This document shows positions 34,960 through 43,583 of a stretch of DNA of 64,000 nucleotides, piece by piece. Source of the DNA: Haloferax sp046557615 (GTDB lineage: Archaea > Halobacteriota > Halobacteria > Halobacteriales > Haloferacaceae); assembly GCF_046557615.1 (NCBI RefSeq), contig NZ_JBKIII010000001.1:1240001-1304000 (forward strand), in the 5' to 3' direction. The position numbers and the translations under genes are program-made. Under the pieces are notes generated by a model. The model was not told the DNA's origin and searched no databases. It saw only the letters and a program-made list of their open reading frames with translations. How positions within the stretch are numbered: the first letter of the stretch is position 1; the number at the start of each line of letters is the position of its first letter.

Positions 34960-35586
34960 ATGGAAATCATCCCTGTGACGGCAGACGCCGAGGTGTTCAC
35001 CTGTAACGCCTACCTCCTCGTTGGCGAACGAACCGTCCTCGTCGATGCCGGAGCGATGGAAGGCATCGAATCGGTCGTCTCGGACCATACGGACCACCTC
35101 GACGCTCTCGTCATCACCCACCAGCACTCCGACCATATCGCAGAACTGGAGTCGGTCGTCGAACAGTTCGACCCCGACGTGTACGCCTACAGCGACCACC
35201 CGCTTCGGACCCACAACCTCGACGATGGTGACGAACTCCAGATGGGCGACGAAACGTTCGACGTCGTCTACACGCCCGGCCACGCCGCCGACCACATCTC
35301 GCTCGTCAGCGACCGGGTACTCTTCTCGGGTGACGTGGTCGTCTACAACGACGGTGCGTACGACGACGGTAGTTTCGGGCGGACCGACATGTCCGGCCAG
35401 TCGCGCGAACGACTCATCACGAGCCTCGAAACCCTGCTCGAACGCCTTCCCGAGGGTGTCGAAGAACTATACGCGGGTCACGGCGACGTGTTTACGAACG
35501 AGGACGACGGCGACACCGTCCGCGACGTTATCGAGCGGGCGTTGAGTCGAGCAAAAGAACGCAAGCCGAAGTACCCGGAGGCGTGA
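34960..35586 (+). CDS. Metallo-beta-lactamase fold hydrolase
   Basis: This 208-residue glyoxalase-II-like hydrolase has the metal motif THQHSDH (H54, H56, D58, H59), followed by TPGHAADHISL, LFSGDVV and the final YAGHGD histidine. The start MEIIPVTADAEVFTCNAYL is standard; 15 residues upstream in frame are not. The substrate is unknown, possibly a thioester. The next gene, a membrane protein, starts 2 bp after the stop codon and should be co-transcribed. Confidence 0.9.
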   Translation: MEIIPVTADAEVFTCNAYLLVGERTVLVDAGAMEGIESVVSDHTDHLDALVITHQHSDHIAELESVVEQFDPDVYAYSDHPLRTHNLDDGDELQMGDETFDVVYTPGHAADHISLVSDRVLFSGDVVVYNDGAYDDGSFGRTDMSGQSRERLITSLETLLERLPEGVEELYAGHGDVFTNEDDGDTVRDVIERALSRAKERKPKYPEA

Positions 35587-35587
35587 G

Positions 35588-35956
35588 ATGGCGACAGAGA
35601 GCGTCACTCGGAGATCACTCACCCGGCTCGATTACGTCGCTGTCGTCCTCGCCGCACTGACAGGGCTGATTCACCTCGTCCTCGGAGCGGCGGCGCTCGC
35701 CTCGAATCTCGCCGACCCACTGGGTATCGCGTTTATTGGGGCGGCCGCGGGCTTTGCGGCTGGAATCGTCGCGGTCCTCCGCGGGGGCGACCGGGCGCGA
35801 CGCCTCGCTATCGGTCTCGGGATTCCATTCGTCCTCGGCCAAATCGTCCTCTACCTCTTGCTGAACTGGCCGAACATCTTCGGTATCGGCGGCGTCGTGG
35901 ACAAAATCGTACAGATTGCGCTCTTAGCAGTACTCGTCGTGTTGTACCGTCAATAG
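35588..35956 (+). CDS. Four-helix membrane protein
   Basis: The 122-residue protein has hydrophobic helices at about 16-38, 45-64, 74-92 and 102-119, and short charged loops (RGGDRARR). It resembles the small tetraspan proteins common in haloarchaea, but no family can be named confidently. It is spaced 1 nt after the stop of the hydrolase gene, so it is probably translated from the same mRNA. Confidence 0.8.
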   Translation: MATESVTRRSLTRLDYVAVVLAALTGLIHLVLGAAALASNLADPLGIAFIGAAAGFAAGIVAVLRGGDRARRLAIGLGIPFVLGQIVLYLLLNWPNIFGIGGVVDKIVQIALLAVLVVLYRQ

Positions 35957-35978
35957 ACGAAGGAAAAAGACAGACCAG

Positions 35979-36125
35979 TTAGGCTGCGCGGCGTTCCTTC
36001 GACTTGGGTCGAAGGTGCTTGTAGCCGCACTTGCGGCAGCTCTTTGCCTTCTTCGAGTTTCGCGCGTTGCAGCGCATGCAGATCTGCTTCTCCAGCGTCC
36101 GCTTCGTCGCAGCGTCGTTAGCCAT
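35979..36125 (-). CDS. rpl40e: 50S ribosomal protein L40e
   Basis: The 48-residue gene was found by direct reading: ATG at 36125, TAA at 35979-35981. The product carries a zinc finger C16/C19/C30/C33 (ICMRCN and CRKCGY) and the terminal RPKSKERR, the hallmark of archaeal L40e/eL40. It is very basic, unlike its acidic neighbours, as expected for an rRNA-binding protein. Confidence 0.93.
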   Translation of the reverse strand: MANDAATKRTLEKQICMRCNARNSKKAKSCRKCGYKHLRPKSKERRAA

Positions 36126-36224
36126 ACACAACAGTCCCTACCACGTTCCTATAACGCTTGCGAGACGAAGCGCTGTGGCTCACCACGAAGGTATCGAAGA
36201 GATGTACTGAAACCGGTCGGACGC

Positions 36225-36491
36225 TTAGGCGCCTGCCTGCTTCAGCGCAGATTCGATGTCGTCACGCTGGGTGACGCCAACGAAACGGTCCACGATACCG
36301 TCGTCGTTCTCGATGATGAGCGTCGGAAGCGACCGAACCTGGTACTGGTTGGCCACGTCCTGTTCTTCATCAACGTCTACCTTCTCGAACTCGACGGCCT
36401 CGAAGTCGGATTCGAGTTCGTCGAGAATCGGGTCTTGCGTTTTGCACGGTCCACACCAATCCGCGTAGAAGTCTAAGAGTCGAACGGTCAT
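36225..36491 (-). CDS. trxA: Thioredoxin
   Basis: The 88-residue thioredoxin-fold protein has the active site WCGPC (C13, C16) and cis-proline in SLPTLI. It is short compared with the usual 105-110 residues because it lacks the first strand-helix. It reduces protein disulfides in the cytosol; the natural electron donor is not evident. It lies between L40e and the divergent Sec61beta gene. Confidence 0.9.
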   Translation of the reverse strand: MTVRLLDFYADWCGPCKTQDPILDELESDFEAVEFEKVDVDEEQDVANQYQVRSLPTLIIENDDGIVDRFVGVTQRDDIESALKQAGA

Positions 36492-36592
36492 GGTATCCCG
36501 CCGGAGGTTGCTTGCCTCGGTGCATAAGGATTACTCACCGTCGCTCGCATCGAGCCGAAACGTTTAGGCAGGGCACGCACAGACGGTGAGAC

Positions 36593-36757
36593 ATGAGCAA
36601 AGGTCAGAACAGCGGCGGCCTGATGTCGAGTGCCGGTCTCGTTCGGTACTTCGACGCAGAGGACCGCAACGCGATTCGTCTCGACCCGAAAGCCGTCGTC
36701 GCCGCAGGAACCCTCTTCGGCATCGGCATTCTGGTGCTGAACGCCCTCGCGTTCTAA
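36593..36757 (+). CDS. secG: Preprotein translocase subunit Sec61beta (SecG)
   Basis: The 54-residue tail-anchored protein was found by direct reading. The N-terminus is GQNSGGLMSSAGLVRYFDAED, the conserved archaeal Sec61beta opening, followed by a single C-terminal helix (about 34-53). As part of SecYEbeta it supports protein export across the membrane. PdxT follows after 51 bp, an arrangement I recall from other haloarchaea. Confidence 0.92.
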   Translation: MSKGQNSGGLMSSAGLVRYFDAEDRNAIRLDPKAVVAAGTLFGIGILVLNALAF

Positions 36758-36808
36758 CGGCAATTCACCAACGGACGGTTTTTGTCCTCGCGTTTCTGAG
36801 TCTCATCT

Positions 36809-37411
36809 ATGTCTACCGTACGCGCCGGTGTCATCGCCGTCCAAGGCGATGTCTCGGAACACGCCGCCGCCATCGAACACGCCGCCGAGGCACACGGTGT
36901 CGAAGCCGATATCGTCGAAATCCGTCAGTCAGGACTCGTCCCCGACTGCGACGTGCTGTTGATGCCCGGCGGAGAGTCCACGACCATCTCTCGACTTCTC
37001 GCGCGCGAAGGCATCGACGAAGAAATCAAAGCACACGTCGAAGCCGGAAAGCCGGTTCTTGCGACCTGTGCCGGTCTCATCGTCGCCTCCCGAGACGCCA
37101 AAGACGAGCGCGTCCAGACGCTTGACCTCCTCGACGTGACCGTGGACCGCAACGCCTTCGGTCGACAGGTCGATAGCTTCGAAGCCCCGCTCGACGTAGA
37201 CGGGCTCGACTCTCCATTCCCTGCGGTGTTCATTCGCGCCCCACTCATCGACGAAGTGGGCGACGACGTGGAAATCCTCGCCGAGTGGGACGGGAACCCG
37301 GTCGCCGTCCGCGATGGCCCAATCATTGGAACCTCGTTCCACCCCGAACTGACACCCGATAGCCGCCTTCACGACCTCGCATTTTTCGAGGAACTGGCAG
37401 TCGAAGCCTGA
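36809..37411 (+). CDS. pdxT: Pyridoxal 5'-phosphate synthase glutaminase subunit PdxT
   Basis: The 200-residue glutaminase provides ammonia to PdxS for vitamin B6 synthesis. Signatures: GVIAVQGDVSEH, LMPGGESTTI, catalytic cysteine in ATCAGLI, the FIRAP strand and the final FHPEL His-Glu. PdxS is not in this window. This cofactor pathway supports the several PLP enzymes encoded nearby, but no operon link is seen. Confidence 0.95.
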   Translation: MSTVRAGVIAVQGDVSEHAAAIEHAAEAHGVEADIVEIRQSGLVPDCDVLLMPGGESTTISRLLAREGIDEEIKAHVEAGKPVLATCAGLIVASRDAKDERVQTLDLLDVTVDRNAFGRQVDSFEAPLDVDGLDSPFPAVFIRAPLIDEVGDDVEILAEWDGNPVAVRDGPIIGTSFHPELTPDSRLHDLAFFEELAVEA

Positions 37412-37463
37412 GCGACAGCGCGAGACCCACGCGTATTTATCTCTCACCCCGCAACTCGCCGGT

Positions 37464-37766
37464 ATGGACGCCGACACGCCGACCGACGAGGTACTCGACG
37501 AACTCTTCTCGACTATCGAATCTCGAAAGGCCGAGTTGCCCGAGGACTCCTACACGACGACGCTCTTCACCCACGAGAAAGGCGAGAACTACGTTCTCGA
37601 AAAACTGGGCGAAGAGATGACCGAGACGATTCTCGCCGCGAAAGACGACGACACCGACGAACTCCGCTACGAGAGCGCCGACCTCGTGTACCACCTGCTC
37701 GTGTTACTGTCGATGAAAGACGTGTCGCTCGACGACCTCCGAGAAGAACTGAAAAGTCGATTCTGA
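37464..37766 (+). CDS. hisE: Phosphoribosyl-ATP pyrophosphatase HisE
   Basis: The 100-residue MazG-fold enzyme performs step two of histidine synthesis. Metal-binding residues lie in EKLGEEMTETILAAK and ESADLVYHLLVLL, typical HisE helices. A TATTTAT element is centred about 27 bp before ATG 37464, suggesting leaderless transcription separate from pdxT. HisI, which is fused to HisE in some bacteria, is absent here. Confidence 0.94.
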   Translation: MDADTPTDEVLDELFSTIESRKAELPEDSYTTTLFTHEKGENYVLEKLGEEMTETILAAKDDDTDELRYESADLVYHLLVLLSMKDVSLDDLREELKSRF

Positions 37767-37808
37767 AGCGATTCGATTGTGAATCTGTTCGGGCGTTTGC
37801 TCTGAGAC

Positions 37809-38477
37809 TTATTGGAAGCGAACGCCGAGGTCGTTCATGCCCTTGTTGTTGTGGGCGACGTTGATAAGGAGTGGCGTGAGTGCCTCGATTTCGCTGGCGT
37901 TCGCGAGTCCACCGGCGTCGAGCGGGCGGAGTCCCTCGATACCATCAGCGAGCAGTCGAACCGTCTCCTTCGCGTCGTCGTCGTCCGCAATGAGGAGGGT
38001 GTCAATGTCGAGGTCCGCATCGAGGTCCGCGAGTCGGCCTGCGGCGAGGTTGTGGAACGCGCCGACGACGGGGACGCCCTCCGGGGCCGCATCGACGACG
38101 AGTGCCGTGACGCTCCCGGCTTTCGGCGCGTGGTAGTGGAAGCCGTCGTCGTCGCGCTTGATACCTACCGCGGGCGTAACGAGGATGTCGCCTTCGGAGA
38201 GCGAGTCGGCGACCGCGTCGATGGTGTCAGCGACGTGGTACGGAGGCACCGAGAGGACGACGACGCTCGCGCGGTCTGCGGCCATCTCGTTGGTGAAGCC
38301 GTTGATTTTTACGTCGCGGGCGCGACTCGAAAGCTCGGTCTCGTACTCGTCGGCTTTCTCGCGCGCCTTTTCGGGGTCGCGCGAGCCGATGATGACCTCG
38401 TGGTCCGTGTCGTAGGCCCAGCGGAGGGCGAGGCCTTCGCCGATATCGCCGGTGCCGCCGAGAAGTGCAATTCGCAT
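37809..38477 (-). CDS. npdG: F420-dependent NADP oxidoreductase (NpdG)
   Basis: The 222-residue Rossmann enzyme is expected to transfer hydride between coenzyme F420 and NADP. It has the start MRIALLGGTGDIGEGLALRW, GSRDPEKARE for the NADP phosphate, VVLSVPPYHV and the later GAFHNLAAGRL, as in archaeal NpdG. Haloarchaea make F420, so this is plausible. It converges with hisE and is separated from the AT-rich orphan gene by about 190 bp. Confidence 0.9.
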   Translation of the reverse strand: MRIALLGGTGDIGEGLALRWAYDTDHEVIIGSRDPEKAREKADEYETELSSRARDVKINGFTNEMAADRASVVVLSVPPYHVADTIDAVADSLSEGDILVTPAVGIKRDDDGFHYHAPKAGSVTALVVDAAPEGVPVVGAFHNLAAGRLADLDADLDIDTLLIADDDDAKETVRLLADGIEGLRPLDAGGLANASEIEALTPLLINVAHNNKGMNDLGVRFQ

Positions 38478-38668
38478 ACCTCGTACAGAGGACGGGGTGT
38501 GCTAAAGAATTACGCGACCGGACGGTTCTGCCTGTGTTGTGCAGTTGAAATTTTGACTCGGTATCTGCTTGTCGGGGTTGAGTAAGAACGCGTTTCCGAC
38601 TGCAGACATCGAAGAAATTGTGTCAGAAATCACAAGGCTCTTACTAGGAATGAGTCTGAATACACACT

Positions 38669-39565
38669 ATGTCAATAAACGAACCTGCTGAGTCAGATGG
38701 GTCCATTGAGCGAAAGACGGCGCTCGTGCGATCAATTTGCTCACTCCTGGATAGTTATCGAGTAAGAATCGTATATACTATTCTGGGGATTGTCTTATAT
38801 TTGTCATTCGTTTCATCTGGATTTCCGGTGATTGCGAGAGGAGCTTTGCTAGCAAGCGTGATATTTTCATTCCACGAGACGCTTCACTCAAAGATTCACC
38901 AAATTACATCAATTACATCGATTGTTCGTAAGCGCGATGAAGGACGCACAGCCGAAAGGCGACCGATCTCAGCGATTGTAGGGGTTGCGATTGTTGACCT
39001 GTTGATTGCAGTCCCGATGTTCTCATCGGGTGAATACGTGTGGCCATACACTCTTGCGCTGGCTCTGCATTTCGTACTTGCCGTTGTACTTTATGGCGGA
39101 ATTCAGTTGTTCCAAAGAGAGGTGAAAGACAGTATTCGGCCATATCTCGGTCAACCGTACAAAGCAATGTTAGTCATTGTAGTCGTCTTTTGCCTTGATC
39201 TGTATTTCATATATGAAATTTTGACAATTCCAGAACTACCGCAATATCAAACGATTCTGGCACCTGGTCAGGTAATTGAGATCACTGGGGAATCGATTCT
39301 TTTTCCCATTGCCTATCTTGCCGTGTTGGGAACGTTGGCTGCACTTTCTTTCTTAATCTTGCTGGCATCCCTCTGGTTATCTCTAATTGCTCTCGGGACG
39401 CTCGTGCCAGTTCTTTTGGTATTTTCACCAGGTTTAGTGTTCACTGGTCTCGAAACAGCGCCCCACTCAATCCGGGTCTGGGCGGCGCTGGGAGTGGTGG
39501 TTTTCACGGTGATTTCTGCACTCCCATCAATCATCAAAAGCAGAGGTTGGTTCTTGAACGAATAA
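38669..39565 (+). CDS. AT-rich orphan multi-pass membrane protein
   Basis: The 298-residue protein has about seven or eight hydrophobic segments and a polar 20-residue N-terminus. No family motif is recognised. Its base and codon use differ sharply from its neighbours: many A/T-ending codons and AT-rich flanks (38580-39565) contrast with the GC-rich genes on each side, suggesting recent acquisition. It stands alone, with npdG on one side and the HAD operon on the other. Confidence 0.75.
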   Translation: MSINEPAESDGSIERKTALVRSICSLLDSYRVRIVYTILGIVLYLSFVSSGFPVIARGALLASVIFSFHETLHSKIHQITSITSIVRKRDEGRTAERRPISAIVGVAIVDLLIAVPMFSSGEYVWPYTLALALHFVLAVVLYGGIQLFQREVKDSIRPYLGQPYKAMLVIVVVFCLDLYFIYEILTIPELPQYQTILAPGQVIEITGESILFPIAYLAVLGTLAALSFLILLASLWLSLIALGTLVPVLLVFSPGLVFTGLETAPHSIRVWAALGVVVFTVISALPSIIKSRGWFLNE

Positions 39566-39566
39566 T

Positions 39567-39782
39567 TCACTCACCATCGTCGTCCGACTCCACCGCACCC
39601 TGCAACCGCGCGAACCCATCTCGATACACCAACCACCACGCGAAGACGGGCGCGGTGAGCAACGCGGGCGCGATGAGAAACACCTGACTCGCAGGGTCCG
39701 GTGGGAGGACGAGCGACCCGACAACGACGATGAGGGCGTCGAACGCGAGCAACGTCATCACGAACGCACGAAAGTCGCCCAT
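39567..39782 (-). CDS. Small two-helix membrane protein, coupled to HAD gene
   Basis: The 71-residue protein has two helices (about 7-26 and 33-52) and an acidic tail (ESDDDGE). Its ATG overlaps the stop of the HAD hydrolase by one base (TGATG on the minus strand), so it is the second gene of that operon. No family name can be given with certainty. It converges with the AT-rich orphan gene with a single base between the stops. Confidence 0.75.
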   Translation of the reverse strand: MGDFRAFVMTLLAFDALIVVVGSLVLPPDPASQVFLIAPALLTAPVFAWWLVYRDGFARLQGAVESDDDGE

Positions 39783-40636
39783 CAGTCGAGGATTTCATCC
39801 AAGTCGTTCACGTCCTCGATGACCGCCGAGGCACCGATTTCGGAGAACTTCTGTCGCCCGTTATCGCCCGTGAGACCACCAGAGAGGACGCCGACGCCGT
39901 AGTAGACGCGCGAGTCGTCCGTGGCTTCGGCGTTGAGCGCGGTCTTCACGTCGTCGAGGGTGTCGCCGACGAAGACAACCTGTTCCGAACCGAGGCGTTC
40001 GGCCACGGTCACGAGGGCTTTCGGGTGCGGTTTTCCGTGGTCCCAGTCGTCCATCGTGAATCGGTGGTCGTCGTCGAGTTCGACGCCCGCGCGGTCCAGT
40101 GCGATATCGGCCTCCGCGGAGGGGCGACCGGTGACGACGCCGACGTTGTAGTCAGCGAGGAATTCGAGCGTCTCCGGTCGGAGAATCACAGGTTCGTCGT
40201 GGATATATCCAGAAGCATCGAACGGCGGTTCGCCGCCTTCGAGTTCGGAGAAGAGTTCAGAACCGAGATAGAGCGCCTGAAACACGTCGCGTAACTCCTC
40301 AGGATTCCACGCGTCGAAGACGATATCGGGGTCGGAAAGTTCGGCTTCGACGACCGCCTTTGCGGCCTCCAACCCGCCGCCTTCTGTGTGGATTGCATCG
40401 GTGAATTCAGCAATCGAAATCTCGGTCTGTCGGGAGAGAAGAACGTACAGTGCCGCGGCGTAGGTAAGTTCCCAGTCGTTGTTGAACCCGCCTGCGTTCT
40501 TGAACAGTTGGACGTCCTCGCGTCCGATGGTCTCACCGTGGAGGCGTTTGACAGACTCGATAATCGCCCGCCGGTAGGAATCGGCCACATCGAGTAGCAC
40601 GCCGTCGATATCGAGAACGACAGTGTCCGCGTTCAT
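39782..40636 (-). CDS. HAD-superfamily hydrolase (TIGR01548-like)
   Basis: The 284-residue phosphatase-like protein has motif I VLDIDGVLLDV (nucleophile D9, D11), motif II VVTGRPSAE, the lysine in HGKPHPKALV and motif III VFVGDTLDDVKTA. An extended cap domain is present between motifs I and II. It matches the haloarchaeal group I recall as TIGR01548, once linked to histidine biosynthesis by annotation but unproven. First gene of a two-gene operon. Confidence 0.85.
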   Translation of the reverse strand: MNADTVVLDIDGVLLDVADSYRRAIIESVKRLHGETIGREDVQLFKNAGGFNNDWELTYAAALYVLLSRQTEISIAEFTDAIHTEGGGLEAAKAVVEAELSDPDIVFDAWNPEELRDVFQALYLGSELFSELEGGEPPFDASGYIHDEPVILRPETLEFLADYNVGVVTGRPSAEADIALDRAGVELDDDHRFTMDDWDHGKPHPKALVTVAERLGSEQVVFVGDTLDDVKTALNAEATDDSRVYYGVGVLSGGLTGDNGRQKFSEIGASAVIEDVNDLDEILD

Positions 40637-40719
40637 ACGGAATGCGAGAGGCGGAGCGAAAAGTGCCTTACTCTTTTTTAGCCCCGGTCGAACTCACACT
40701 TGGTGACAAAGGCGGCGAG

Positions 40720-40935
40720 ATGAGCATCAAGAGCGCGCTCAAAGAACTTGGAATGCGAACCGGTGCTGCGGCGGTCGTGGTTGGGGTATTCGTGGGGCTC
40801 GGCTACCTAAACCGAACTGACTTTCTCGGTCTCTCGTCCGCTCTTGGAACTCAGCACGCGTTCTTCGCGGCGGCGTTCCTGTTGGTCGGTGTTCTCTCCG
40901 GAGGCTGGGTTCTGATTCAGCAGTACAGGAGTTAG
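40720..40935 (+). CDS. Small two-helix membrane protein
   Basis: The 71-residue protein starts MSIKSALKELGMRTG with helices at about 14-32 and 45-66. The start at 40720 removes 26 non-typical residues of the open frame. It overlaps the convergent UPF0146 gene by 4 bp at the stops. No family recognised. Confidence 0.65.
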   Translation: MSIKSALKELGMRTGAAAVVVGVFVGLGYLNRTDFLGLSSALGTQHAFFAAAFLLVGVLSGGWVLIQQYRS

Positions 40936-41348
40936 CGTCGCCCGGGCGCATCCGTCGCAACGAAGAGCGTATCGCCGTCCAGCGAGATTCGACTGGTTGG
41001 AATCGACGGTTCGTCGTAGCCCAGTGTGGTGAAGTAGAACTCCGCACCCGCACGGCGTGCGATGGTCGCAACGGGTCGATGCAGTTCGATAGGCAAGTTG
41101 AGCGCGTAGATTGCATCGACACCCTCGTAGGGTCCGAGGTTGGCGGCGTCTTCGCGCGAAAACACGTCGTCAACGACGAAGCGAACGCTGTCGGGAACTG
41201 GCATCTCGTGAACGTCGATTGCGGTCACATCGACGCCGCGGGTGGCGAGTGTTTCGGCGACGGCGGGGTTGCGACCGATGCCGACTTCGAGTACTCGCTC
41301 GTAATCAACCAACTGCGTGACGATGGCATCGCGAAGCGAATTTCTCAC
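40932..41348 (-). CDS. UPF0146 family protein
   Basis: The 138-residue protein looks like a shortened Rossmann methyltransferase: RVLEVGIGRNPAVAETLA (SAM-like loop), VTAIDVHEMPVP and FVVDDVF, with IYALNLPIELHRPV later. It matches the archaeal UPF0146 family, whose function is unknown. It is divergent from the archaemetzincin gene, whose promoter lies between them. Confidence 0.85.
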   Translation of the reverse strand: MRNSLRDAIVTQLVDYERVLEVGIGRNPAVAETLATRGVDVTAIDVHEMPVPDSVRFVVDDVFSREDAANLGPYEGVDAIYALNLPIELHRPVATIARRAGAEFYFTTLGYDEPSIPTSRISLDGDTLFVATDAPGRR

Positions 41349-41387
41349 GGCGGGATATTTATCACCGGCGCCCGCTTAACGCCTGCT

Positions 41388-41909
41388 ATGCTTGTCGATA
41401 TCGTACCCATCGGAGACATCCCCGCGAGAGTCAAGCGGGAGGCCTCCGCGGGGCTTCGGTCCGTCTACGATTGTGACGTGACCGTCCACGCGAATCAGTC
41501 CATACCGGAGGGTGCGTTTGACCGAAGTCGCAACCAATACCGGGCCGAGCAGTTCATCGAATTGGCGAGTCGTGTCGGGCGCGGCGAGAAGAACATCGGA
41601 ATCACTGCAAAAGACCTCTACTACCGACGGCGGAACTACGTTTTCGGACTCGCGTATCTCAACGGCAACGGCTCTGTTATCTCGACGTATCGCCTCCAGA
41701 CATCGACCGACGGCGGCATCACCACCAAGCCCGCCGAAGACGTGTTCGCCGACCGTGTTCGCAAGGAAGTCGTCCACGAAATCGGCCACACGTTCGGCCT
41801 CGAACACTGCGACAACAGCAAGTGCGTGATGTCGTTCTCGCCGACCGTCCGCGAAGTCGATGTGAAAGAAGAGAATCTCTGCGGTACGTGTAGCCGACTC
41901 CTCCACTAA
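41388..41909 (+). CDS. amzA: Archaemetzincin metalloprotease
   Basis: The 173-residue protein shows the full family signature: zinc site HEIGHTFGLEH (130-140) followed by C141, C146, M148 and C165/C168, which bind a second zinc. The frame is open to 41079, but ATG 41388 gives the family start (MLVDIVPIGDIP), and a TATTTAT element (41355-41361) is about 27 bp upstream. Proteolysis of short peptides is known for relatives; the native substrate is unknown. Confidence 0.94.
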   Translation: MLVDIVPIGDIPARVKREASAGLRSVYDCDVTVHANQSIPEGAFDRSRNQYRAEQFIELASRVGRGEKNIGITAKDLYYRRRNYVFGLAYLNGNGSVISTYRLQTSTDGGITTKPAEDVFADRVRKEVVHEIGHTFGLEHCDNSKCVMSFSPTVREVDVKEENLCGTCSRLLH

Positions 41910-42002
41910 ACCCCGCTCGTTTTTCGTCTCGGTTCGCATTCGTTCACACATGCTCAGACAGCCGTCTCGTTCACCACCGACTGCGACGCACCGAGTCGGC
42001 CA

Positions 42003-43022
42003 ATGATTCGAATCGACGGCGCAGAGGGCGGCGGCCAACTCCTCCGTACTGCGCTCGCCCTCTCTGTGGTCACCGGCGAACCCTTCGAGATGACCGCGAT
42101 TCGAGCGACGCGGCCGAGTCCAGGGCTGAAAGCCCAACACCTCGCGTGCGTTTCGGTCGCCGAAGCCGTCTCTGACTCACGCGTCGAAGGCGCGAAACAG
42201 GGCTCGTCGAAGCTTCGATTCACGCCGAACACCGTTCGGCCAGACCCAATCGACGTCGATGTCGGCACCGCCGGAAGCACGACGCTCGTCTGTGAGACGC
42301 TCCTTCCCGTTGCCGTCGCCCTCGAGGAACCACTGCAACTGACTGTCACCGGCGGCACCGACGTTCGCTGGTCGCCTCCGGTAGATTACCTTCAGTACGT
42401 CAAGCGACCGCTGTGTGGGAAGTTCGGGGTCGAGTTCGACATCGACGTTCGAAGGCGCGGTTTCTACCCCGCAGGTGGCGGTCGCTTGTCGATGACGGTC
42501 TATCCGGCCGATTCGACGCCACTCGACTTCGCATCGGCACGCGACCCGGTGTCTGAACTCACCTGCTACTCGGTTGCCAGCGAGTCGCTCCGGTCGGCAA
42601 ACGTCGCGCATCGACAGCTATCGGGAGTCACCGACGCGCTGGCGGAGAGTGGAATCGAAGCCCCGGTTACCACGTCTGCAACCTACGCGAAGAGTAGCTC
42701 ACCGGGGACCGTCGTCGTCCTCGTCGCACACGCGGGCGAGGCAATTGCAGGGTTCAACGCCTACGGCGAGAAAGGCGTGCCAGCAGAGCGAGTCGGGGCA
42801 AAAACGGTCCAACAGTTCCGCGACTGGATGGCGAGCGACGCCCCACTCGACCGATACATGGCCGACCAACTACTCGTCTGGGTCGCACTCGTTGGTGGGA
42901 GAATCTCCGTTCCGGAGGTGACGAACCACGTGCGGACGAACATCGAGGTGATTCGCGCCTTCGGCTTCGATGTGACACTCCGAGAGGCACCCACGGGTGC
43001 GGTTGTCGAGCGAGTCGAGTAG
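42003..43022 (+). CDS. rtcA: RNA 3'-terminal phosphate cyclase
   Basis: The 339-residue enzyme converts RNA 3'-phosphate ends to 2',3'-cyclic phosphate using ATP via an enzyme-AMP intermediate. It begins GAEGGGQLLRTALALS and carries the family signature RRGFYPAGGGRLS. The likely nucleophile is H309 in TNHVRTNIEVI, equivalent to E. coli H309 by my alignment from memory. Cytosolic RNA processing or repair role. It follows the archaemetzincin gene by 93 bp. Confidence 0.93.
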   Translation: MIRIDGAEGGGQLLRTALALSVVTGEPFEMTAIRATRPSPGLKAQHLACVSVAEAVSDSRVEGAKQGSSKLRFTPNTVRPDPIDVDVGTAGSTTLVCETLLPVAVALEEPLQLTVTGGTDVRWSPPVDYLQYVKRPLCGKFGVEFDIDVRRRGFYPAGGGRLSMTVYPADSTPLDFASARDPVSELTCYSVASESLRSANVAHRQLSGVTDALAESGIEAPVTTSATYAKSSSPGTVVVLVAHAGEAIAGFNAYGEKGVPAERVGAKTVQQFRDWMASDAPLDRYMADQLLVWVALVGGRISVPEVTNHVRTNIEVIRAFGFDVTLREAPTGAVVERVE

Positions 43023-43047
43023 CTGAGAGCGATTTCTACGGAGCGTT

Positions 43048-43530
43048 TTACGGAGCGTAGGTTCCAGTGAGTCGCGCCTCGTCGATGACGTGGCCCTCAA
43101 TCATGCGTTCGAGGTGTGCCTTCGTCGCACCGGGTTCGAGTGGGAGTTCTCTATCGAGCGCGTAGAGGACGAACCGATAGGTGTGTTCTCCATCGGGCGG
43201 GTTCGGGCCGCCGTAGCCTCGCGTTCCATAGCTATTGGTCCCCTCAGCGACACCCGGTGGAGTGGCCCCTTCGGGAATCTCGGTCGTCGCCGGGTCGATG
43301 TTCCAGACGACCCAGTGGTCCCACACTTGCCCGGCAGGTTTCATCGCGTCAGGGTCGTCCATCACCAGTGCCAACGATACCGCGTCGCTCGGAACACCAT
43401 CCCATTCGAGCGGCGGACTCGTGTTCTGCTTCGTGTAGCCGTGTTTTCGCGGAATCTCGCTCCCGTCGTCGAAGGCCGGACTCCGCAGTGTAAACCCGGC
43501 CGATGCGTCGCTCCCTGCGTGAGAGTCCAT
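43048..43530 (-). CDS. YbhB/YbcL family (PEBP, Raf kinase inhibitor-like) protein
   Basis: The 160-residue protein has the phosphatidylethanolamine-binding fold: FTLRSPAFDDGSEIPRKHGY, NTSPPLEWDGVP, LVMDDPDAMKP, DHWVVWNI and GYGGPNPPDGEHTYRFVLYALD, including the ligand-pocket DPD and GP-x-PP motifs. Function in prokaryotes is uncertain. The start MDSHAGSD is chosen; 68 upstream in-frame residues are not protein-like. No signal peptide. Confidence 0.92.
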   Translation of the reverse strand: MDSHAGSDASAGFTLRSPAFDDGSEIPRKHGYTKQNTSPPLEWDGVPSDAVSLALVMDDPDAMKPAGQVWDHWVVWNIDPATTEIPEGATPPGVAEGTNSYGTRGYGGPNPPDGEHTYRFVLYALDRELPLEPGATKAHLERMIEGHVIDEARLTGTYAP

Positions 43531-43583
43531 ACAACGTGTTGGACGACCAACGACAAAATGATTCGTTCGGCAGAAGTGACCGG

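Noticed and set aside
41079..41387. N-terminal extension of the archaemetzincin open frame
   Set aside because: It overlaps the UPF0146 gene on the other strand and the archaemetzincin promoter; the family start is at 41388.
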